Assembly: GCA_965656525.1 (NCBI GenBank)
Contig: CBFHKY010000010.1
Location: forward strand, 62,001 to 126,000
Source: Pseudomaricurvus sp965656525
Lineage (GTDB): Bacteria > Pseudomonadota > Gammaproteobacteria > Pseudomonadales > Cellvibrionaceae
Direction of reading: 5' to 3'
Length of the DNA: 64,000 nucleotides
Every line of letters starts with the position of its first letter. Within the stretch, counting starts at the first letter, position 1. Made by a program: the position numbers and the translations under genes. Shown one piece after another: positions 36,296 through 45,339 of the stretch. The notes under the pieces were generated by a model, which did not search any database, was not told the DNA's origin, and worked only from the letters and a program-made list of their open reading frames with translations.

Positions 36296-36333
36296 TAATA
36301 TTCAGTTTTCAGGTCTTAAATGACATTCACGAC

Positions 36334-37536
36334 CTAAATAAGTTGATTCATTTTTACAATAGGTACCAATACCGCACCGACAATCAGCATTACGACAACC
36401 CCCATAAACACCACCAAAGCAGGCTCTAATAATTTAAGGAGAGTATCGGTACCACTGCGCAGACGGTTGGTGTAATAATCAGAAACTTTTAGCAGCATCT
36501 GATCCAGCTCGCTGGATGCTTCACCACTGCTCACCATATGCAGTAAAAATCCAGGAGCGATGCCTGAACGCTTTAAACCTTGATATAGGCTGTTACCTTG
36601 TCGAACTTGTTCGTTTACTTCCTCCATGCAGGATTGCAAATACACATTACCTACACCAGCAGCGGCTATATTTAATGCGCTCATCACCGGCACACCGCTT
36701 TGTAATAACGAACCTAAACTCTGGCACCAATCCGCCAGTGCAGCCATACGAATCCACTTTCCCACCAAAGGCATTTGCAATACCGATTTATGCCAACGAA
36801 AACGGTTTTCTGGTATGCGGAGACTCATAACAAAAGCCACACTGACCAAAGTAATCATCAATAGAAGATAAATTCCCCATTGACGAACAAAGCTGCTTAG
36901 GGACATTGTGACCTGCGTCAGCAGGGGTAACTCTTGGCGACTATTAACAAATACTTTGGCAACTTGCGGCACCACATACCCCATCAACACACTGATAACC
37001 ATAAGCGCCACGACGACCATCACGGCGGGGTAAATCATACCCTTCATTAAAGTTTGTCGATTGTCACTGCCCTGCTCGACTTCATCTGCCACACGGCTCA
37101 ATATTTTATGCAAATGCCCCGTTTCTTCACCGACTTCAATAGCGGCAATAACGCGATGAGACATAGGAAAAGGCGATCGTTTTAAGCACGCCGCAAAGCT
37201 ATAACCCGAAGCCAAACCTTCGCGCCAGCTTTCTAGCGCTTGACGCTGCACGGCGCTATCACTTTGCTCTGCAGTCAAACGTAAGGCTGCCTCTAACGGC
37301 ATGCCGGAGTTCACCAAAATTGCCAGTTGCCGCAATAACAAAGCGCTATCAGCTACACTGAGCCTGGCTTGCCACCAACGCCGTGTGGCGGTTTTTTCCG
37401 TAATTTCTTTGGCTTCAATTAAAAATAAACCACGCTCCGTCAATTCACGCCGCAACTGACGCAAAGAATCCGCCGAGCTGCTTGAATTCACAGCCTTGCC
37501 TACCGAGTCATACGCTTGATATTGATAAGTCGGCAT
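36334..37536 (-). CDS. gspF: Type II secretion inner-membrane platform protein GspF
   Basis: 400 residues, three membrane helices and two homologous cytoplasmic domains. The N-terminus PTYQYQAYDSVGKAV and the motifs LLRQLAILVNSGMPLEAAL and SLGSLLQSGVPVMSALNIA are the paired GspF signatures. A C-terminal helix VVFMGVVVMLIVGAVLVPI is seen. It starts 36 bases after gspE. Confidence 0.95.
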   Translation of the reverse strand: MPTYQYQAYDSVGKAVNSSSSADSLRQLRRELTERGLFLIEAKEITEKTATRRWWQARLSVADSALLLRQLAILVNSGMPLEAALRLTAEQSDSAVQRQALESWREGLASGYSFAACLKRSPFPMSHRVIAAIEVGEETGHLHKILSRVADEVEQGSDNRQTLMKGMIYPAVMVVVALMVISVLMGYVVPQVAKVFVNSRQELPLLTQVTMSLSSFVRQWGIYLLLMITLVSVAFVMSLRIPENRFRWHKSVLQMPLVGKWIRMAALADWCQSLGSLLQSGVPVMSALNIAAAGVGNVYLQSCMEEVNEQVRQGNSLYQGLKRSGIAPGFLLHMVSSGEASSELDQMLLKVSDYYTNRLRSGTDTLLKLLEPALVVFMGVVVMLIVGAVLVPIVKMNQLI

Positions 37537-37572
37537 TAACGCTTTCTCTTATGCCAGATCACACAACCCACA

Positions 37573-39069
37573 TTAGGCCGATGTAACACGTAACACCTCT
37601 TCTAAACTGGTGATGCCCTGCCCGGCAAGTTGGCAACCCTGTACGAGTAACGAAGGCACTCGCTCACGAATAAGAGCCTCTAATTCGGCTTCGCCAGCGC
37701 CATCGTGTATGAGTTTTTGTATGGCTTCGGTAATGGTGACAACTTCCATCATTGCCTGCCGACCGGAATAGCCCGTGCCATTACAGTGTTCACAGCCCAC
37801 AGGCTTAAACATTTGAACGGAGGACGACGCCATATTGACGGGTGTAGGCTGGTCGAGCATTTGATGCGAGAGATAATGCAGAACCAGCGGGTCGGTTTCT
37901 GTTGGCTGCTTGCATTTCTCACACAGCTTTCGCACCAAACGCTGAGTCACAACACCGCGCAAAGTCGAGGCCAACAAAAAACTATCGACCCCTAAATCCC
38001 GCATGCGAATGACTGCTCCAGCGGCGGTATTGGTGTGCAAGGTAGAAAGTAATAGGTGCCCCGTTAAACTGGCTTGCACGGCAATTTCGGCGGTTTCTCC
38101 ATCGCGAATTTCACCAATCAGTACCACATCTGGATCTTGCCGCAGAATAGCTCGTAAGCCTTTGGCAAAGCTCATCCCGGCACGAGCATTAATTTGTGTC
38201 TGACTGATACCGTGTAAATCGTATTCTACTGGGTCTTCGACTGTCATTATGTTGCGTTGCAAGCTGTTCATTTCTTGCAGTGCGGCATACAAGGTAGAAG
38301 TCTTCCCCGAACCCGTTGGCCCAGTCACCAATAACATACCGTGTGGGCGTTCAATCATGGCATGCAGTTGACGTAAAGAATCATCCGTAAGCCCTAGGTC
38401 ATCCAACGTGAGCTGTACAGCCGATTTATCCAACAAACGCATGACCACGCGCTCACCATATGTAGAAGGCATGGTGGACACACGCAAATCAACACTGCGG
38501 CCACCTAAACGCACACTGATTCGGCCATCTTGTGGCAAACGCTTTTCAGAAATGTCCAATTTGGCCATCACCTTAATGCGTGAAATCAATAACGGTGTTA
38601 CTTCTACCGATGGAGTTACGACGGTACGAAGCACACCGTCCAAACGAAAACGAACGCGAGATTCAGCTTGGTAAGGCTCTACATGGATGTCCGAAGCCTT
38701 TTCGTTAAGTGCTTCAGCAATAATGGCATTTAGCAGGCGAATGACGGGTGCATCGTTATCCTCTTCTAACAAGTCGGACGATTCTTCTAGCCGGCCAGCT
38801 AACGACTGCAAATCCAAGTCTTCGCGAATATCGGCCATCACCATAGCCGAACTATCGCCGCGACCAGCATAGGTTTTCTGAAGCTGTTGTTCGAATTCTT
38901 CATCGTTCACCCAGCGCAAACTGGGACTAGAACCTAAACTGCGCTGAACTTCCATAATCGCCGTAATAGAAGCCCCTGGAGACAGGATCAACTGGGCAGA
39001 TAAAGGCTCTAATAGAACTTGATGTTTTCGAACAAAATCAAAGGGTAAAATATCCAAAATCCACCTCAA
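37573..39069 (-). CDS. gspE: Type II secretion ATPase GspE
   Basis: Up to 498 residues. Walker A is GPTGSGKTSTLY, Walker B VVLIGEIRDGETAEIA. An Asp box and His box are present, and a zinc-binding CxxC...CxxC lies in CEKCKQP and CEHCNGTG. It powers pseudopilus assembly. No ATG is available in frame; candidates are the TTG at 39069 and the TTG at 39057, which would give MDILPFDFVRKHQ, closer to family N-termini, with GAGGTGG just upstream. First gene of the T2SS operon. Confidence 0.94.
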   Translation of the reverse strand: MRWILDILPFDFVRKHQVLLEPLSAQLILSPGASITAIMEVQRSLGSSPSLRWVNDEEFEQQLQKTYAGRGDSSAMVMADIREDLDLQSLAGRLEESSDLLEEDNDAPVIRLLNAIIAEALNEKASDIHVEPYQAESRVRFRLDGVLRTVVTPSVEVTPLLISRIKVMAKLDISEKRLPQDGRISVRLGGRSVDLRVSTMPSTYGERVVMRLLDKSAVQLTLDDLGLTDDSLRQLHAMIERPHGMLLVTGPTGSGKTSTLYAALQEMNSLQRNIMTVEDPVEYDLHGISQTQINARAGMSFAKGLRAILRQDPDVVLIGEIRDGETAEIAVQASLTGHLLLSTLHTNTAAGAVIRMRDLGVDSFLLASTLRGVVTQRLVRKLCEKCKQPTETDPLVLHYLSHQMLDQPTPVNMASSSVQMFKPVGCEHCNGTGYSGRQAMMEVVTITEAIQKLIHDGAGEAELEALIRERVPSLLVQGCQLAGQGITSLEEVLRVTSA

Positions 39070-39521
39070 GAGGCGCGGTGACGGTGGCTGATCAGCAATA
39101 TTTTTTAAAAGCGAAACACACCCTTAATCATTCTTGGCCGATCTAATCTGTATCAGTCTTCCGTCACTCTTACACCCAGAATCAATCGTCGTTAATTACG
39201 ACGGCGTGCTGGAGTTTGTGCATTTTTTATTTCAGGAGCGTGACAAGTTTTGAAAATCGATGAGTAAATAATGAATGCCCATCGATTGAAAAATGAGAAT
39301 CTATCGGGCTGTCATAAAAAGTAATCACAGTTGAAATATTAATACTATTTTTATGTCGTCTAATGTTCTTCGTAATGTCATTACTCCTGCCTACTATCCA
39401 TCTCGCTGTTTAAACAATGACTTTACCACCCATAAATACAGCCAATTGTTTTTTCAATAATGTAACCGTGTTTATTCGACTAAGCTGGCATATTTGCCAT
39501 TTAAGACCTAAGGAGAAACCC
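39070..39521. other. Divergent control region between gspE and the PhoX-like gene
   Basis: 452 bases without a gene; it must carry the T2SS promoter (minus) and the PhoX-like promoter (plus). Small symmetrical elements are visible: CGTCGT and ACGACG around 5 bases (39187-39203), AATCGATG and CATCGATT 17 bases apart (39255-39287), and GTAATG-T-CATTAC (39372-39384). A strong AAGGAGA ribosome site precedes the ATG at 39522. No sigma-factor sites are convincing enough to name. Confidence 0.55.
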
Positions 39522-41303
39522 ATGAAGTTTGAAAAGAAACGTCTCGCGTTGTTAATCGCGGGGATTTTAGCCGGCAGCGTTGCCTTGACTGGCTGCCTTG
39601 AAGGTGATGACGGCGATGATGGATCGGTTGGTGAAACTGGTGCCGCTGGTGTAGATGGAAACGACGGCGCAGCAGGTAATGACGGTGCCGATGGCAGCGA
39701 TTACTTTGCAGGCAACCTAAAACGTTTGATGACAGCCCCTTTAGGTGCTGAATTTACCGGTTTGTTTTTGAACACAGATGGCACACTGTTTTCTAACATT
39801 CAGCATCCAAACAGTTCCAACACTACCGCAGATAACGACGGCAAAGTGTTCAACAAGGCTGCTGTTGGCTACCTAAGCAATGTTAACTTTAACAGTTTAG
39901 GCGATATTGCTTCCCTGGATTTACCAATCACCACCTCTGAAAAAGAAGTCGTGCTGGCCACCAGCGGCAGCTATAAAGTCTTGGCGCAGAATGGCGATAC
40001 CATGGGCGACACTACCAGCATTGGTGACATCATTGCCATTGACGGGACAACGTTGCTCAAAAACTCTAACGACCCCGACTTTAACGGTGTTGTTTCTGAT
40101 GGCGGTACTGGCTTTTACCTCTACACAAACTGGGAAGACCGTCCAGGCAGCATGAGCCGTATCCAGCTGAGCAGCTCATATGTACCAACACTGGAAGGCA
40201 TGCTGGATTTCTCTTCTGTTAATGGCACTTGGGTAAACTGTTTTGGTACAGTGAGTCCTTGGGGCACACCGCTAACCGCGGAAGAATTGTACTTTGATGA
40301 TACCGCCGATTGGTTTGATTCTTCGGCCCAATATTTCAGCAACCCGCAGGCTATGGCGGCTTATCAAGGCTTCCCTACAGATGGTAGCGGCAACTGGCCA
40401 AATCCATACGACGTTGGTTACATCGTTGAAATCGGCACTAGCGGTACCGTCGCTACGGCGAACGAAGCTAATGTACAAATGAACAAACTGGAATTACTGG
40501 GTCGTTTCTCTCACGAAAACTCAGTAGTCATGCCAGACTTGCGCACAGTGTTTTTGTCCGACGATGGTGGCAATACCGTATTATTCAAATTTGTTGCCGA
40601 TACCGCCAGCGACATGAGCGCCGGTACGCTTTACGCGGCCAAGGTAACTCAAGCGGCGGATGTATCCGATGCTGCAGAGGCCGCTTTTGCGGTTGAATGG
40701 ATTGAACTGGGCAGTGGTACCGAAGCTGATATTGAAACCGCCATCCGTACTTTTGATGGCACGTTTGCTGAAGCCAAATACATCACGCAAGCTCAAATCG
40801 ACGCCTATGCCGCTGGCAACAATCCATACTCAGATGACCGAATTGCCTTTTTGGAAAGCCGTAAAGCCGCTGCCGCTAAAGGTGCCACCGCTGAGTGGAA
40901 TAAAATGGAAGGTATCAATATCAACTTTGGCTTATCCAATACATGGTGGAATGCCGGTGCGGCCAACGGCGCACAAGCTTATATGTACTTGGCCATGTCT
41001 GACGTGACCGGTGGCATGAGCGACGGTGAAGGTGATATCGATGTTGAAGCCAATCGCTGTGGTGTGGTTTATCGCATGAAGTTGGTGAAAAACAGTGATG
41101 GCTTGGTGGACATTGAGAAAATTGTTCCTGCTATTGCCGGTGGCCCTTACAACAGCAGCTTGTCGGTCAACCAATGTAGTGTAAACAGCATCTCTAACCC
41201 AGATAACCTAGTTGTGCTGAATGATGGCCGTGTCGTGATCGGTGAAGACAGCGGCAGACATGAAAACAACATGCTGTGGTTGCTAGACGACCCTGCTTTG
41301 TAA
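39522..41303 (+). CDS. PhoX-like (DUF839) lipoprotein with a collagen-like stalk
   Basis: 593 residues from the ATG at 39522, with AAGGAGA just upstream. The lipobox is VALTGC, so Cys is lipidated. Immediately after come eleven Gly-X-Y triplets rich in Asp (GDDGDDGSV to GNDGADGSD), a collagen-like stalk. The rest is a DUF839/PhoX-type beta-propeller: FLSDDGGNTVLFKFVAD, GTLYAAKV and, near the end, NPDNLVVLNDGRVVIGEDSGRHENN. PhoX enzymes are Ca/Fe-dependent phosphatases; activity here is inferred. The 35-residue longer reading lacks a ribosome site. Confidence 0.85.
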   Translation: MKFEKKRLALLIAGILAGSVALTGCLEGDDGDDGSVGETGAAGVDGNDGAAGNDGADGSDYFAGNLKRLMTAPLGAEFTGLFLNTDGTLFSNIQHPNSSNTTADNDGKVFNKAAVGYLSNVNFNSLGDIASLDLPITTSEKEVVLATSGSYKVLAQNGDTMGDTTSIGDIIAIDGTTLLKNSNDPDFNGVVSDGGTGFYLYTNWEDRPGSMSRIQLSSSYVPTLEGMLDFSSVNGTWVNCFGTVSPWGTPLTAEELYFDDTADWFDSSAQYFSNPQAMAAYQGFPTDGSGNWPNPYDVGYIVEIGTSGTVATANEANVQMNKLELLGRFSHENSVVMPDLRTVFLSDDGGNTVLFKFVADTASDMSAGTLYAAKVTQAADVSDAAEAAFAVEWIELGSGTEADIETAIRTFDGTFAEAKYITQAQIDAYAAGNNPYSDDRIAFLESRKAAAAKGATAEWNKMEGININFGLSNTWWNAGAANGAQAYMYLAMSDVTGGMSDGEGDIDVEANRCGVVYRMKLVKNSDGLVDIEKIVPAIAGGPYNSSLSVNQCSVNSISNPDNLVVLNDGRVVIGEDSGRHENNMLWLLDDPAL

Positions 41304-41328
41304 GTCAGCGATTTATTGTTGATCTTGT

Positions 41329-41386
41329 AGCCGCAAACATTGGGGGCCTTAGCCGCTACCCAGTGTTTGTGGCTCTCCCGTTTTAT
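41329..41386 (+). terminator. Intrinsic terminator after the PhoX-like gene
   Basis: Arms 41329-41344 and 41359-41374 pair over 16 positions, including two G-U pairs, around a 14-nt loop; CTCCCGTTTTAT follows. It lies 26 bases after the stop and argues against starting the next gene at 41340. Confidence 0.8.
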
Positions 41387-41456
41387 ATGTCTCCTTAAAA
41401 ATAGCACATCCCAAAATGCCCATAGCCATAGGCAGAAGATCAGTGAGAACCCTATC

Positions 41457-43103
41457 GTGAAAATATACTTATCTTGTTTGTTGTTAGTACTCGCTCTTTG
41501 CGCTTGTAATGAATCCGCGCAAGACACACAGCAACAGCGTACCGAGGACACCCCACTTAACAATCATGCCTCACAACTCGAAACACAAGAACCGATATCC
41601 AATACAAAAAACGTATCGCTAAGCAATAACGATAAGGCACTCCTACAAACTCTGAACTTCCCAGCAGAACCCTTACATCAAGACGCTAGCACGCTTCCCT
41701 CTCAACAACCCGCAACACTCAAACCAGAAGCTAGTGCGACATTTTATAATCACGAAGCCGTCATTCCACCTCAGTGCTACACCAAGCATGATTCTGAATA
41801 CAACCCCTGCATGACCTGCCACCAAACCTATAAATTTGGTAGCCGCCCAAACAGCATGAACGATGGCAACTTGCAAATGGTGTACGCCTTTTCGGATGAA
41901 GGCCTAACCAACCATTGGAAGAATTTATTCGAAGATCGTCGCGAACGTATCGCCACCATGGACGATCAAGCGGTGATTGACTATATCTACACCGACAACT
42001 ATTCGCCGCTTATCCANNNNNNNNNNNNNNNNNNNNNNNNNNNNNNNNNNNNNNNNNNNNNNNNNNNNNNNNNNNNNNNNNNNNNNNNNNNNNNNNNNNN
42101 NNNNNNNNNNNNNNNNACATCCAGAGACACCTACTTGGCAAACCTCAGTATTCTAGAAGCCGCCATCAAGGATTTACCGAGTATAACAACACCGGAAATT
42201 GACGAAACGGCCGTGTGCCAAGACTTAAATAACGATGGGGAACTCGGGTTGATCACTAGCATTATTCGGCCCGATTTTTATGTGGGACAAGCCAGTGATA
42301 CGGCCGTTTCCCGCATGCTGTATCCTGAAGGTACTGAATTTTTACATACCGTGCGTTACGTAGGCATCACCGATGATGGTGGTATTACGGTTGCACCACG
42401 CATGAAAGAAGTGCGTTACATGAAAAAACACACCTTTTTTAGTCCAACACAACTGGCTTACAGATACGGCAATGAACAGCAGGAGAAAATCGAAGGTGAG
42501 TTGCCCTCTTATGTACATCGTGGAGACAACGGAACCGATAACGATTTTGGCTGGACATTACTGGGGTTTATTGAAGCCAAAGATGGCCAGTTACGCCAAC
42601 AAACACCTGAAGAGCATTTATTTTGTATGGGTTGTCATACGACAATTGGCTCGACCATTGATCAAACCTTTGCTTTTGCCCGTAAAGTTACTGGCGCAAA
42701 AGGCTGGTCTTACATCGATTTACACGGCATGAAAGACAGTCACCGCAAAGGTAGCCCTGAAGGTGAAATTGCTCACTACTTAAGAACCGTAGGCGGCGGC
42801 AATGAGTTTCGCGAAAACGAGGAAATACAGCAACGTTTCTTTGATCAAGATGGCAAGCTCGTCCCAGCCAGGCTAGAGGGGTTGGATGTATACCAACTGA
42901 TCACACCTTCGCCACGCCGCGCTCTAGACCTAAACAAAGCTTATATGACCATTGTCGAAGACCAGGATTTTATTCATGGTCGCGATGCCAACCTCAGCCC
43001 AGCAACCAATGTACATCACTCCATTGATCCCGCCACTACACCCACTCTACCGGCGGAAAAGGCCGTTCTCTGGGATATGCGTTTAGGCTGGTCAGAAAAC
43101 TAG
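41457..43103 (+). CDS. Di-heme-type cytochrome c lipoprotein, interrupted by an assembly gap
   Basis: About 548 residues from a GTG at 41457, including 33-34 unknown residues in the gap. The start gives a lipoprotein signal (MKIYLSCLLLVLALCAC). Two heme c motifs are seen, PCMTCHQ before the gap and FCMGCHTT after it; more could be hidden in the gap. Other conserved-looking parts are YRYGNEQQEKIEGELPSY and IDLHGMKDSHRKG. It resembles uncharacterised periplasmic multiheme or di-heme proteins; no enzyme name is justified. The frame is continuous through exactly 100 N, a conventional size for unknown gaps, so continuity is not proven. Confidence 0.7.
   Translation: MKIYLSCLLLVLALCACNESAQDTQQQRTEDTPLNNHASQLETQEPISNTKNVSLSNNDKALLQTLNFPAEPLHQDASTLPSQQPATLKPEASATFYNHEAVIPPQCYTKHDSEYNPCMTCHQTYKFGSRPNSMNDGNLQMVYAFSDEGLTNHWKNLFEDRRERIATMDDQAVIDYIYTDNYSPLIXXXXXXXXXXXXXXXXXXXXXXXXXXXXXXXXXXTSRDTYLANLSILEAAIKDLPSITTPEIDETAVCQDLNNDGELGLITSIIRPDFYVGQASDTAVSRMLYPEGTEFLHTVRYVGITDDGGITVAPRMKEVRYMKKHTFFSPTQLAYRYGNEQQEKIEGELPSYVHRGDNGTDNDFGWTLLGFIEAKDGQLRQQTPEEHLFCMGCHTTIGSTIDQTFAFARKVTGAKGWSYIDLHGMKDSHRKGSPEGEIAHYLRTVGGGNEFRENEEIQQRFFDQDGKLVPARLEGLDVYQLITPSPRRALDLNKAYMTIVEDQDFIHGRDANLSPATNVHHSIDPATTPTLPAEKAVLWDMRLGWSEN
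42017..42116. other. Assembly gap of 100 N
   Basis: A run of exactly 100 N inside the cytochrome lipoprotein gene. Such a round length is usually a placeholder for an unknown distance. Confidence 0.99.
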
Positions 43104-43140
43104 CTGCAACGGTTACACTTTTCTATACCGTGCCTTTTGT

Positions 43141-43182
43141 ACTGTCTGGTATGTGATCGACCTCGATTTCATACTGGACAGT
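43141..43182 (+). promoter_or_regulatory. Imperfect 13-bp inverted repeat upstream of the FIST gene
   Basis: ACTGTCTGGTATG (43141-43153) and CATACTGGACAGT (43170-43182) are complementary at 11 of 13 positions, 16 bases apart. No T-run follows. It may end the cytochrome transcript or be an operator for the FIST-GGDEF operon, whose start is 118 bases on. Confidence 0.45.
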
Positions 43183-43300
43183 TCAGCGGTCTACGACTTT
43201 AATAATAACAGGCCGTATAAAAACAGCATTTACGCGCCAAAAAAATAACAGGCTAGGGCAAAAATGCCCTGTGCACCCACCGAATACCTGTCGGGTGACA

Positions 43301-44464
43301 ATGAAAACATTGCAAATACTCAAAAATGACACTGACGCCCAGCCAGGGCTGTTAAACCAGCTCGGCGCTTTTGCACCAGACGTCATTTTACTGTTTTGGG
43401 GCGAAGCACCATTAGCAGCCCCTCAAGTTCTCACACAAATTCAGGCATTGTGCCCTAACACCCCTGTCATCGGTTGTTCTTCATCGGGGGACATACACCG
43501 CAAAGGCATCGTCAACGACGGCTGGATCATCAATGCTATCCGCTTCGAACATGCGGAGACTCGACTGGAAATCACAGAAACCGAAGTAACCCATATAGAC
43601 GACAGCCGCGCTGCAGGGGTGCGGCTAACACAATCGCTGTCACATGAGCATCTTCAGTACGTGTTTGTATTATCGCCAGGTGTGCTGGTTGATGGTGCTC
43701 AGCTGATTCACGGCGCATCAGAAACGCTCCCTGACGCCACGTTAATATCCGGTGGAATGGCCGGTGACAACGGTGAATTTGAACAAACCTTTGTCTTGGG
43801 CCCCTCTGGTATAGCGGAAAATAGAGTCGTAGCTTTGGCCTTTTACGGGCCAAATTTGAACGTTGCTTCCGGCAGCCGCGGTGGCTGGCGGCCCTTTGGC
43901 CCCAAGCGAAAAATCACAAAAAGTGAAGGCTGTCATTTGTATGAAATTGATGGACAACCCGCGCTAACACTGTACGAAAAATACCTTGGCGATTACGCAA
44001 AAGACCTTCCCGCCAGCGCTTTGTTTTTCCCGATGGAACTGCTCGATAACCACATGGAACCCATCGGTCTCATACGCACCATTCAGGCCATAGACGCCAA
44101 AAGCAAATCCATTTGCTTAGCTGGCTCTGTAACCGAGGGCGACTATATTCGTTTTATGTTGGCCAGTCCCGATATGATCGTTGAAGGCTCTGAAGAAGCC
44201 ATAGCTGCTAGCTTGATCAACTACCCTTGCACCCCTGAACTCATTCTTTGCGTCAGCTGTGTTGGCCGAAAGTTAATCATGGGTCAGCGGATCTATGAGG
44301 AAATTTTAATTCTGAACGATCACCTGAACGATCAATTCACGACCACGGCCACCATTGCCGGCTTTTATTCCAACGGCGAGTTTGGCTGTACGCAAGCAGG
44401 ACTAAAAGGACAACTGCACAACGAAACGATGAGCATCACTGTAATGGCGGAATCCTTATCATGA
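43301..44464 (+). CDS. FIST domain signal-transduction protein
   Basis: 387 residues from the ATG at 43301, with GGGTGA upstream. It has no membrane segment. FIST-N (PDVILLFWGE, PVIGCSSSGDIHRKG, LISGGMAGDNGEF) and FIST-C (ALTLYEKYLGDYAKDLP, LILCVSCVGRKLIMGQ, TTATIAGFYSNGEFG) are both complete. FIST domains are thought to bind small ligands, perhaps amino acids, and are usually attached to or encoded beside signalling modules. The stop overlaps the start of a diguanylate cyclase (ATGA), so it very likely controls that enzyme. Confidence 0.92.
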   Translation: MKTLQILKNDTDAQPGLLNQLGAFAPDVILLFWGEAPLAAPQVLTQIQALCPNTPVIGCSSSGDIHRKGIVNDGWIINAIRFEHAETRLEITETEVTHIDDSRAAGVRLTQSLSHEHLQYVFVLSPGVLVDGAQLIHGASETLPDATLISGGMAGDNGEFEQTFVLGPSGIAENRVVALAFYGPNLNVASGSRGGWRPFGPKRKITKSEGCHLYEIDGQPALTLYEKYLGDYAKDLPASALFFPMELLDNHMEPIGLIRTIQAIDAKSKSICLAGSVTEGDYIRFMLASPDMIVEGSEEAIAASLINYPCTPELILCVSCVGRKLIMGQRIYEEILILNDHLNDQFTTTATIAGFYSNGEFGCTQAGLKGQLHNETMSITVMAESLS

Positions 44465-45225
44465 ATAGGCTGGTGTATCGCCAATTACGACAAACAACGG
44501 GAATTAAAAACCCAAAACAGCTCGAACTGGTACTCAAAACCATCAGACAATTGTTGCCTACAGACAGTGATGATCAATCCGCCATTCGGTTTATTGAGGG
44601 GTTCCCTCATTTTTTATCCATCGTCACCGATAGCTATGAGCACAGTGCCAAGCATATTGAGTTATTTGCCCACTCCGTTGATATCAGCTCGCAAGAGCGA
44701 GAAGAAGCTCACCAAAAGCTGTTGCATGTAAGCCGTACGGATGCAATGACTGAGCTCTATAACCGAGGTTACTGGCAAGAGCGGCTGCACGAAGAGTTCG
44801 CCCGCTCACAACGCTATAAAAACCCCGTTTCTTTAGTGATTTTGGATATCGATCGATTCAAATCCATCAACGACCAATACGGTCATCCCGCAGGGGACTC
44901 GGTAATCACTTGGACAGCTAAGCTACTGAAGCGCTGCTCTAGAGGAGTGGACATTTGTGGTCGCTATGGCGGTGAAGAATTTGCGATTATTCTTCCAGGT
45001 GTTCGTGAAGACGATGCTTATGCAGTTGCTGAACGACTGCGTGAGACTATTGAAAGTTCACCCTGCCATGTCGATGACAACACCATCGCGTTTACAGCAA
45101 GTGCTGGTGTTGCAGGAATCACAGCAAAGACCTCAGATGCCAACCACTGGCTTATCGACGCCGACAAAGCACTCTATAAAGCCAAAGGTCAAGGGCGCAA
45201 CCAAGTCTGTATCGCCCAGCATTAA
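44461..45225 (+). CDS. GGDEF diguanylate cyclase paired with FIST protein
   Basis: 254 residues. An N-terminal helical part (1-90) precedes the GGDEF domain. The active site is GGEEF at 170-174. An inhibitory I-site RxxD (Arg161, Asp164) lies five residues before it, so product inhibition is expected. The metal-binding DIDRFKSIND and AVAERLR segments are intact. It should make c-di-GMP. The overlap with the FIST gene indicates translational coupling and a sensor in trans. Confidence 0.93.
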   Translation: MNRLVYRQLRQTTGIKNPKQLELVLKTIRQLLPTDSDDQSAIRFIEGFPHFLSIVTDSYEHSAKHIELFAHSVDISSQEREEAHQKLLHVSRTDAMTELYNRGYWQERLHEEFARSQRYKNPVSLVILDIDRFKSINDQYGHPAGDSVITWTAKLLKRCSRGVDICGRYGGEEFAIILPGVREDDAYAVAERLRETIESSPCHVDDNTIAFTASAGVAGITAKTSDANHWLIDADKALYKAKGQGRNQVCIAQH

Positions 45226-45339
45226 GGCAGTTTATGTCTATGAATACACCTCCTAAAAGCCGACCTTTCGCTGGATTAAATTTTTTAAAATTTTATGCTT
45301 TTGCAGTCTGTCGAGGTGTTCTTGATATGGTACACAGAT

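Noticed and set aside
39309..39315. CTGTCAT as a Pho-box half-site before the PhoX-like gene
   Set aside because: The second repeat 11 bases on does not match, so it is only a single 7-mer.
41340..41456. Upstream start for the cytochrome lipoprotein
   Set aside because: It lies inside the terminator hairpin of the PhoX-like gene; the lipoprotein signal begins at 41457.
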